Assembly: GCF_018860765.1 (NCBI RefSeq)
Contig: NZ_JAHKPV010000021.1
Location: forward strand, 737,845 to 801,844
DNA: 64,000 nucleotides
From: Marinobacter salexigens
Lineage (GTDB): Bacteria; Pseudomonadota; Gammaproteobacteria; Pseudomonadales; Oleiphilaceae
Reading direction: 5' to 3'
In this document: one piece after another, positions 58,073 through 64,000 of the stretch
Position numbering within the stretch: the stretch's first letter is position 1
How the letters are laid out: every line of letters begins with the position of its first letter
Notes under the pieces: model-generated
Databases searched by the model: none
Told to the model about the DNA's origin: nothing
What the model saw: only the letters and a program-made list of their open reading frames with translations
Position numbers and translations under genes: made by a program

Positions 58073-58971
58073 CGGCCAGCCCACACGTTCTCATTACCGG
58101 CGCCAGCGGTTTTACCGGACAACATCTGGCCCCCATGCTGCAAAGCCGGGGGTATCGGGTATCGGGTACCGGCCATGGCGATTGCACGGGTGTGAGCTGC
58201 GAACCCATGGACCTGACCAGCGCAGCGCAGGTAAAAGAGGTTATTAATAGGCTACAGCCGGATTACGTAATTCATCTAGCTGCACTCTCCTTTGTGGCGC
58301 ACCCAACACCGGAAGATTTTTACCGTGTAAACACGCTGGGCACAGAGCATCTGCTCGCGGCCTTGGCCGAGCAAGAGAAGCCGGTAAAAAAAGTGATATT
58401 GGCCAGCACGTCCAACGTGTACGGACGGCATCAGGTGCCGGTGCAAAGCGAAGATTTATGCCCTTCTCCAGTCAATCACTATGGCTGCAGTAAATTGGCT
58501 ATGGAGCACATGGCCGCCAACTGGTTTAGCCGCCTCCCCATACTTATCACCCGCCCTTTCAATTACACCGGCCCCGGGCAATTACCCCACTTTCTCGTTC
58601 CCAAAATGGTGAAGCACCTTGCTGAGCAAGCGCCCCAAATTGAGCTAGGTAATCTGGATGTGGCAAGAGATATCTCCGATGTGCGGGATATCTGCCAAGC
58701 ATACATCGCTCTGCTAGAGAGCGACGGCCACAGCCAGACAGTCAACCTGTGCTCCGGCACCGGCACCCACTTAAAAGAACTGATGAGCATATTGTGTGAT
58801 TTGGCGGGTTATCAAATAGAGATTAACGTAAACCCAGCCTTTGTTAGGGCCAATGAGATACCCAGCCTGCGCGGCGATCGAACCCGGTTAGAGCAATTGG
58901 CTGGCCCAATACCCACTCGGCCATTACGGGATACTCTGGCAGATATGCTGGCTGCCGCCCGCAACGAATAA
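58069..58971 (+). CDS. rmd: GDP-6-deoxy-D-mannose reductase (GDP-D-rhamnose synthase)
   Basis: Rmd reduces GDP-4-keto-6-deoxymannose, the Gmd product, to GDP-D-rhamnose. The 300-residue SDR has VLITGASGFTGQHLAPML, VIHLAALSFVAHPTP, ASTSNVYGRHQVPVQSE, HYGCSKLAMEHMAAN with YxxxK, and TRPFNYTGPGQ. The ATG at 58069 overlaps the wzt stop (ATGA). The longer frame from 58021 is a shadow of wzt. Assignment as Rmd rather than another epimerase rests on sequence character and the presence of gmd in the same cluster. Confidence 0.88.
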   Translation: MTASPHVLITGASGFTGQHLAPMLQSRGYRVSGTGHGDCTGVSCEPMDLTSAAQVKEVINRLQPDYVIHLAALSFVAHPTPEDFYRVNTLGTEHLLAALAEQEKPVKKVILASTSNVYGRHQVPVQSEDLCPSPVNHYGCSKLAMEHMAANWFSRLPILITRPFNYTGPGQLPHFLVPKMVKHLAEQAPQIELGNLDVARDISDVRDICQAYIALLESDGHSQTVNLCSGTGTHLKELMSILCDLAGYQIEINVNPAFVRANEIPSLRGDRTRLEQLAGPIPTRPLRDTLADMLAAARNE

Positions 58972-59116
58972 ACCCAATGCAAAAGCCGTAAAGCTGACTA
59001 TATTTCAAACCAACATTACAAGGCTGACATTTTTTTCAAAGAATACTACACTGCCATTGATACTTCTGGCACCCGCGTGCTCAGGGGATATACAACCAAG
59101 GATGAAGGAGAGAAAA

Positions 59117-60055
59117 ATGCAGATAACAACTAATAAATCGTGGGGCTCAAAGGCGGGATGGGCCATTTTGTTTTCGGCAGTGCTCGGCGTTACCGGCTGC
59201 GGCGGCTCAAGCAGTTCGGGTGGCGGCAACCCAGATAACGGGGAGGATAACGGCGGAAACAACGGTGGTGGTGCCGTTAACGAACAGCCTGCGAATATTC
59301 AATCAGAAGACGATGCAAGACTGGGCGCCGATGCGGCCGTTGAATCCGCCCAGCAGGCCATCGCTCTAGAAGACTCGCCCGGAGGGATGTTCCCCGGAGG
59401 CGTAACCTTAACTCAAGAAACTCGCAACGACTGGGTTGCCTCCCACAGTCTTGAACTTGCGGAGCTAGGCCAACTACCTACCGGTGCCGTTACTAACGTG
59501 CCGGGAAGTTGTGGTGGTAGCGCAGATCTAGACTATAGCGAAGGCTCCAACGACTATCGCATCGTCTACAATAATTTCTGTGTCGGAGATGGAGGCGACA
59601 ATCAAATTATTGATGGCACGATCTCTTGGTTTGGCTATACCAACATGGGAACAGAAGGGGTTTGGGGCTACGATGCGGACTACTCTGTTAGCTACCAAGG
59701 TGAAACCGAATATTATAATTACAGCTATAGGTGCAACGGAGACAACTATGTTGGCTGCACCTATGATGGCAGCAGCTACGAAGGCAGAAATGGCAGAAGC
59801 TACCGCTCTGAGAATGTCTCCGTTTCAGAATCCAACGGCAACTACGATGTAAGCGCCCGGGTTTATGACGAAGATATCGGCTACGTAGACTATCAAGCCA
59901 GCAACCTCGTTCTTTGCGAAGGCGGTTACGGCTTCTCCTCAGGCACCATTACCGTATCGGATGAAGCCAACAATGAAGTGCTAACCATTACCTTCTCTGG
60001 TTGCTCTTCGTTCACCATGACCTATCAGGGTACCGGCTACACCATCGACTACTAA
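59117..60055 (+). CDS. Gly/Asn-linker lipoprotein with Tyr-rich C-terminal region
   Basis: The 312-residue product has a lipoprotein signal ending VLGVTGC (Cys about residue 29) followed by a GGSSSSGGGNPDNGEDNGG linker (about 30-50). The rest contains a DDARLGADAAVESAQQAIAL helix and a Tyr/Gly/Asp-rich beta region at about 140-310 with repeated short motifs (YGYN-, YNYSYRCNGDN, CTYDGSSYEGRNGRSYR). Four or more Cys could form disulfides. GGAGAG lies 6 bases before the ATG at 59117, and an ATG at 59057 is rejected because it displaces the signal. Function unknown. It is probably an outer-membrane, surface-exposed lipoprotein. Confidence 0.8.
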   Translation: MQITTNKSWGSKAGWAILFSAVLGVTGCGGSSSSGGGNPDNGEDNGGNNGGGAVNEQPANIQSEDDARLGADAAVESAQQAIALEDSPGGMFPGGVTLTQETRNDWVASHSLELAELGQLPTGAVTNVPGSCGGSADLDYSEGSNDYRIVYNNFCVGDGGDNQIIDGTISWFGYTNMGTEGVWGYDADYSVSYQGETEYYNYSYRCNGDNYVGCTYDGSSYEGRNGRSYRSENVSVSESNGNYDVSARVYDEDIGYVDYQASNLVLCEGGYGFSSGTITVSDEANNEVLTITFSGCSSFTMTYQGTGYTIDY

Positions 60056-60060
60056 CAGGC

Positions 60061-60906
60061 TTAGAACCTCAAGCCCACAGCAAACCCGGTCAGCCAGCTT
60101 TGGCTGGCCGGTTCTTCTACTCGCAAACGCCCCCCTCCTGCACGGTAAACAGTTTTGGTGTCACTTTTTCCAAACTGCCAAAAATGACCAAACACCTTAA
60201 ACTCAACCGGCCCCATCAAAGCAGTTGCCTGAACACTCGCACCGGGCTTTGAACCTAAACGGATAGATGGCAAGCCCGCGTCAATTTCGGTTAAATCTAC
60301 TTTTACACTTCCTTCAAGGGTATACAGCCCCCAGCCTTCCAAACACCAACTATCCATCCAGCCCAGCGCCACACTTCTGCAAACCGAGCCACCAAGCCCC
60401 AGCTCGCGCCAGCGGTACGCTTCGTTAAGCCGCAGAGTATTTCTGGTGGGAAGGATGTCTCTCTGCCATTTACGAAGCCCAGCCCGTACCATGGGTGTAA
60501 AGCGGTAGCCGTGAAAACTGACCTCTGGCGCGCCCAGCGTTACCTCCAATAACGTTTGTTCCGTATCTGTGCGCGTTGTTAACTCACGGCCGGATTGGGT
60601 CATCCCACGGTAGCGAACATCGTCAGAAAAGCGGGCGCCAGACACTTTTATCCAGCCTGAGTTCGAACTGTGAAACGCAAAGGCTGCTTGAACACCCGGC
60701 AAGGTTCCGCTTTCCTGGTTGAGCGTAGCGCCTGAGCTAGACTGCTCTTCATACTCGAAATGCCCAAGCACAAGGCCAGCTTCAACCTGAACATCGGCCA
60801 GCCCGGGAGCACTATGGATTAACAGAGGGAAAATAGGAAGGAACCGAAACAACGCAGCTCGGCGCGGCTCACCGTTCACTCCGCGACCAAAGCCAACCGG
60901 CTTCAT
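60061..60906 (-). CDS. Outer-membrane beta-barrel candidate
   Basis: The 281-residue product has a signal peptide (RRAALFRFLPIFPLLIHSAPGLAD) then amphipathic beta strands with alternating hydrophobic residues (VQVEAGLVLGHFEYEEQ, SFHGYRFTPMVRAGLRKW, VEFKVFGHFWQFGKSD). It ends in Phe in TGFAVGLRF, the usual outer-membrane insertion signal. The ATG at 60906 overlaps the GtrA stop (ATGA), so it is the last gene of the gtr-like operon. It is convergent with the lipoprotein gene, 5 bases apart. No family recognised. Confidence 0.75.
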   Translation of the reverse strand: MKPVGFGRGVNGEPRRAALFRFLPIFPLLIHSAPGLADVQVEAGLVLGHFEYEEQSSSGATLNQESGTLPGVQAAFAFHSSNSGWIKVSGARFSDDVRYRGMTQSGRELTTRTDTEQTLLEVTLGAPEVSFHGYRFTPMVRAGLRKWQRDILPTRNTLRLNEAYRWRELGLGGSVCRSVALGWMDSWCLEGWGLYTLEGSVKVDLTEIDAGLPSIRLGSKPGASVQATALMGPVEFKVFGHFWQFGKSDTKTVYRAGGGRLRVEEPASQSWLTGFAVGLRF

Positions 60907-61325
60907 TTTTGGAAAACCCACAATTTAGAACCAGCGAAAACAAACAGCGGAACCAAAAAAACCGACAGACATATCGCTAAGAACCCGGATTTCACCCCCG
61001 CCATTAAAAACAGCCACAGCAGGCCATTGTTAATGCCAAACCCTGAAAGCGTCACCGCCAAAAACTTCAAGGCACTGCCCTTTTGCCGGAAGGTATAGCG
61101 GGAGTGCCCCCAAAAAGACACTTGAAAGGCTACAACAAACGCAAAGAAGTTCACCAAAAAAGGCGATACATCAGGCCAAGTGAATAAGATCCACCACGCC
61201 ATCCCTAGGTGCACTATCGTCGCCAAGCCACCTACAAGCCCAAACCGAATCAACTGCCCCGCCAACTGCGAGAACCTGGATCCGGAAGTGGGTACGTGTA
61301 TTTGCTCTTCAGGCTGTTGGTGCAT
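60903..61325 (-). CDS. GtrA family membrane protein (probable polyprenyl-phosphate-sugar flippase)
   Basis: The 140-residue product has four membrane segments: LIRFGLVGGLATIVHLGMAW, PFLVNFFAFVVAFQVSFW, LAVTLSGFGINNGLLWLFL and FLAICLSVFLVPLFVFAG. GtrA-type proteins are thought to flip polyprenyl-linked glucose across the inner membrane for O-antigen modification. The ATG at 61325 has AGGTGG 4-5 bases upstream and overlaps the GtrB gene by 17 bases. A TTG at 61349 is less likely. Confidence 0.88.
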   Translation of the reverse strand: MHQQPEEQIHVPTSGSRFSQLAGQLIRFGLVGGLATIVHLGMAWWILFTWPDVSPFLVNFFAFVVAFQVSFWGHSRYTFRQKGSALKFLAVTLSGFGINNGLLWLFLMAGVKSGFLAICLSVFLVPLFVFAGSKLWVFQK

Positions 61326-62268
61326 CGGCCACCTGCTTTTCAGCGACAATATAAGGCGGTCGCCCTTTGGACTCGATGAATAACCGCCCTAGATATTCAC
61401 CTAAAATTCCGATGGAGATTAGCTGCATCCCCCCCAAAAACATGACCCCCACGGCTAGCGACGCATAGCCGGGCACACTCACACCCCAAACCATCGTCTG
61501 GAAAATAACCCAACCACCATAAAGAAAAGCAAAAAAAGCGACCAGCACCCCAAGATAAGACCACACACGCAGCGGCCAAGTGGAAAAGCTAACAATGCCA
61601 TCCAACGCAAAATTCCAGAGTTTCCAATAGTTGAAACTGGATGTGCCCGCCACCCGCGCAGGTTGCTCATAGGGCACGGCACAGGTTTTAAACCCTACCC
61701 ATGCGTAGAGCCCTTTCATAAACCGGTTTCGCTCCGGCAGGCTGCGTAACGCATCCACCACCCGGCGATCAAGCAAGCGAAAATCTCCACCGCCCTCAGG
61801 CAAAGGTGTATGAGCCATCATGTTGAAGAAGCGATAGAACTGGCGAGAGGTCCAGCGCTTCATCGCCGTTTCTTCATTATCCGCATTGCGAACGCCATAA
61901 ACCATCTGGGCGTCATCTTTGCGCCACACCTCCACAAACTGCGAAATGGCCTCAAAAGGGTGTTGAAGGTCTACATCCATAAGAACCACGGCATCTCCCA
62001 CCGCATGGTCCATACCCGCAGACAGGGCAACTTCTTTACCAAAATTCCGGGAAAACGACAGGTAGTGAACGTTTGCATGCTCCCCTGCGTAATAGCGCAG
62101 CAATGCAAGAGAGCTATCTGAAGAGCCATCGTTCACAAACGTAACATCCGCAGCAAATGGCCACTGCGCGCTTGCTTTCAAGAAAGCCTCCATGAACAAC
62201 GGCACCGATGCTTCTTCGTTAAACACTGGCACCACCAGACTGATTTTTACATCACTCAACTCGTTCAC
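61309..62268 (-). CDS. GtrB-like polyprenyl-phosphate glycosyltransferase (GT2)
   Basis: The 319-residue product has a GT2 domain: SLVVPVFNEEASVPLFMEAF, VTFVNDGSSDSSLAL, FSRNFGKEVALSAGMDHA, and the DXD-like VLMDVDLQHP. Two C-terminal membrane segments follow, around 230-290, as in GtrB/DPM1 enzymes that transfer sugar from the nucleotide to undecaprenyl phosphate. The start is GTG at 62268 with AAGGGGA upstream, overlapping the upstream membrane gene by 17 bases. The gtr-like trio suggests decoration of a surface glycan. Confidence 0.92.
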   Translation of the reverse strand: MNELSDVKISLVVPVFNEEASVPLFMEAFLKASAQWPFAADVTFVNDGSSDSSLALLRYYAGEHANVHYLSFSRNFGKEVALSAGMDHAVGDAVVLMDVDLQHPFEAISQFVEVWRKDDAQMVYGVRNADNEETAMKRWTSRQFYRFFNMMAHTPLPEGGGDFRLLDRRVVDALRSLPERNRFMKGLYAWVGFKTCAVPYEQPARVAGTSSFNYWKLWNFALDGIVSFSTWPLRVWSYLGVLVAFFAFLYGGWVIFQTMVWGVSVPGYASLAVGVMFLGGMQLISIGILGEYLGRLFIESKGRPPYIVAEKQVADAPTA

Positions 62269-64000
62269 GCTCTTCCCCTTCTGGCTCGCTTACGTGTTCT
62301 ATCAAATCCAGAGACCGCAACCCCACCGCCAATTCACGCACATCCTGACTCTCACCCGGATAGCCTGGCTTGCGAACTGCCTCGTACTCTAAAGTAAGGC
62401 GCAACGGCGCATCGAGAACCAATTGCGGCAAAGGCACTGTTGCCTCGCAACAATCATTCCCCGAGTGACGTTCCGCCGAGTAGCGCCAGATTGCTACCTC
62501 CTCGCCATCAAGAAGCACCGTGATTCGCTGTTGCTGCAGCGAAGGTCCGAAGTAGGGCCGGAGCTGCAAACGCAACGCATCAACGTTATCGTGTACGCCC
62601 GGCTGTAACAACACGTTCAGCTCTGAACGATTGCCTTCACTCCAAACGCCCCATATTTCCGGGCTAGACCAACCTGCGCCCAGCACACCCGCGCCCTGTG
62701 CAGACCACGACGAAAAACTAGTGTGAAAAGCATCTACTAACGGCTCGCTTCTCTCTTGCTGCCCTGCGGGGCACACTCCGGAACGGCGTAGAAAATTCAT
62801 ATACTCAAGCCAGAACACGCGGCTGTTCATATCAGAGTGCATCGCCACAAAACGGTGCGGGTCCAGCGAGGACATCTGGACCTGCGAAAGCCAACGGTCG
62901 ATAGTGTCTTCGCTGTACCCCACAGAACAAGCCACACCCTCTGCTTTGGCCCATGGCGCTACCCGAGCGCGCATGTCGTTTGCTATCAACGAATTGGCTG
63001 CATAATTAACGCCGCCTACCAACCCCAGACTCAAAGCCAGTATGGCAAACACTACCAGCCGCCAACGATCCTTAAACCAGACGACCAGCAGGCATACCAG
63101 CGCATAGGCCAGCACACCAAAACCCGGAAACGCCACTCGGCTGTCCAGATAGCCGCAAACCTGCAGATCCAAACACCACTCTTGCTGGCGCGCAGTGGCG
63201 GCCAGAGGTGCGGCAATGTAAAACATCAGTACGCCAATACATACCATCATTGTAATGGCGGCTTTAGCTGAAAGCACCGGCATCCGCCGCAACAAACCCC
63301 AAGCACAAAGCGTGGTTATCAGTGCAACCAATCCCGATACCAGCCACGCATCGGCCGTAACCCGAGAAAAATCTACACCCGGTAAACGGTGAAACACCGT
63401 GCCCGCACTCAGGTGCCACATCGCGGTTGCAAAAAAGCGCGAGGTGTTGGCCAAACCACTGGGGTCATTGCCTTCATACGACGATGGGTACTGAAGCCGA
63501 AAACCCACGTAAACGGCCAATACAACAGCCACCACCAAGGCATCCGACACTAGCTTACCAGTGCGTACCTGCAGCCTGAGAAAACGAGCCTGCAGCTCAC
63601 TCTTTCGGGGCCAAGCCATGTTGGCTAGGTGGTCGGCAGCCATCAAGGCTGTGGCAAACAAAAAAACAAATTCACTCACCAGCATAGCGACAGCCATACT
63701 GCCGCATGCGATCAGTTGGCCGAGCCAATGCATGCTAGGCCAGCGCATTAATGCAAGGCGAGCAGCCAGCACCACAAGAAAAGGCAGAGTGTTCTGCAAA
63801 GGGTAAGCGTTGGGGGGCATGTGCTCATACGCCAATGGATGTAAGGCCAAAAGCACCAGCACAATAAACGCGGAAACGGAAAACGCCCTGTTGCCGGAGG
63901 TCAATCTGGCAAGGTAGTGAGCGAACAACACCAGAACAGAATAGTAAGAGATGAGGATGAGCAGGCGACCCGAGGTGAAACCCGACACCCAAGCACCCAG
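62252..64000 (-). CDS. Large polytopic membrane protein, probable GtrC-like transferase (N-terminus beyond window)
   Basis: The frame is open to the window edge, so at least 582 residues are present and the true start is missing. The internal GTG at 63988 is only the first candidate. About nine to ten membrane segments are visible (for example LLILISYYSVLVLFAHYL, FIVLVLLALHPLA), with a periplasmic C-terminal region beginning near VGYSEDTIDRWLSQ. It overlaps gtrB by 17 bases. In gtrABC clusters the third gene is the serotype-specific transferase that moves the sugar to the glycan in the periplasm, and this topology fits. No exact family assigned. Confidence 0.8.
   Translation of the reverse strand: MGAWVSGFTSGRLLILISYYSVLVLFAHYLARLTSGNRAFSVSAFIVLVLLALHPLAYEHMPPNAYPLQNTLPFLVVLAARLALMRWPSMHWLGQLIACGSMAVAMLVSEFVFLFATALMAADHLANMAWPRKSELQARFLRLQVRTGKLVSDALVVAVVLAVYVGFRLQYPSSYEGNDPSGLANTSRFFATAMWHLSAGTVFHRLPGVDFSRVTADAWLVSGLVALITTLCAWGLLRRMPVLSAKAAITMMVCIGVLMFYIAAPLAATARQQEWCLDLQVCGYLDSRVAFPGFGVLAYALVCLLVVWFKDRWRLVVFAILALSLGLVGGVNYAANSLIANDMRARVAPWAKAEGVACSVGYSEDTIDRWLSQVQMSSLDPHRFVAMHSDMNSRVFWLEYMNFLRRSGVCPAGQQERSEPLVDAFHTSFSSWSAQGAGVLGAGWSSPEIWGVWSEGNRSELNVLLQPGVHDNVDALRLQLRPYFGPSLQQQRITVLLDGEEVAIWRYSAERHSGNDCCEATVPLPQLVLDAPLRLTLEYEAVRKPGYPGESQDVRELAVGLRSLDLIEHVSEPEGEERERVE

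Noticed and set aside
59060..59085. TGGCACCCGCGTGCTC before the lipoprotein gene as a sigma-54 site
   Set aside because: Spacing between GG and GC is 9 bases, so the site should not work.

Overview
The window looks like a chromosomal segment of a marine gammaproteobacterium, most likely Marinobacter or a close relative. The clues are a Pseudomonas-type MvaT nucleoid protein, Xcp-like gspN-gspC-gspD genes, polar-type flagellar genes (flagellin-flaG-fliD-fliS), an AraC regulator of the pseudomonad type, and overall gene style. This assignment is an inference from protein character; no 16S gene is present. I saw no tRNA, rRNA, CRISPR array, insertion sequence or prophage.

Layout. Positions 1-26 kb are mostly housekeeping: a membrane-anchored coiled-coil protein (cut by the window edge), purE-purK, sodB, a GGDEF-EAL protein, lemA with a large M48 protease, the type II secretion genes gspN-gspC-gspD, groS-groL behind a heat-shock (sigma-32-type) promoter, fxsA, a short-chain dehydrogenase, an alkyltransferase-like protein, ampG, yajQ, a response regulator with a dead GGDEF domain, an AraC regulator and argG. 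At 22-26.6 kb lie fliS, fliD, flaG and a first flagellin, with clear sigma-28 promoters before fliD and the flagellin.

From 26.8 to 35.8 kb a tightly overlapping seven-gene operon encodes a four-module glycosyltransferase, two methyltransferases, two DegT-type aminotransferases, a shrunken DegT relative without the catalytic lysine, and a WbqC protein. It sits between two flagellin genes and is best read as a flagellin-glycosylation island. A second flagellin (36.1 kb), the complete dTDP-L-rhamnose set rfbBDAC (37.7-41.1 kb) and a TPR/methyltransferase-like protein behind a good sigma-54 promoter (41.3 kb) extend it.

After sbcB, a secreted protein, a REC-CheC/PAS-GGDEF signalling pair and mvaT, positions 48.7-59 kb hold a common-polysaccharide-type locus: gmd, two GT4 glycosyltransferases, a 1203-residue methyltransferase/double-GT4 protein, an ABC exporter (wzm, wzt) and rmd. 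It should make GDP-D-rhamnose, polymerise it and export the chain. Positions 59-64 kb hold a tyrosine-rich lipoprotein, an outer-membrane beta-barrel candidate and a gtr-like set (GtrA flippase, GtrB transferase, large membrane protein cut by the window end).

The most unusual non-coding signal is a family of three elements (679-782, 1384-1486, 20487-20597). Each has a long outer stem of unrelated sequence enclosing two small hairpins with ATGGAT/ATGGAC-like loops, matching the general description of the TwoAYGGAY RNA motif. A second structured candidate RNA with its own promoter and terminator lies at about 19.2-19.37 kb.
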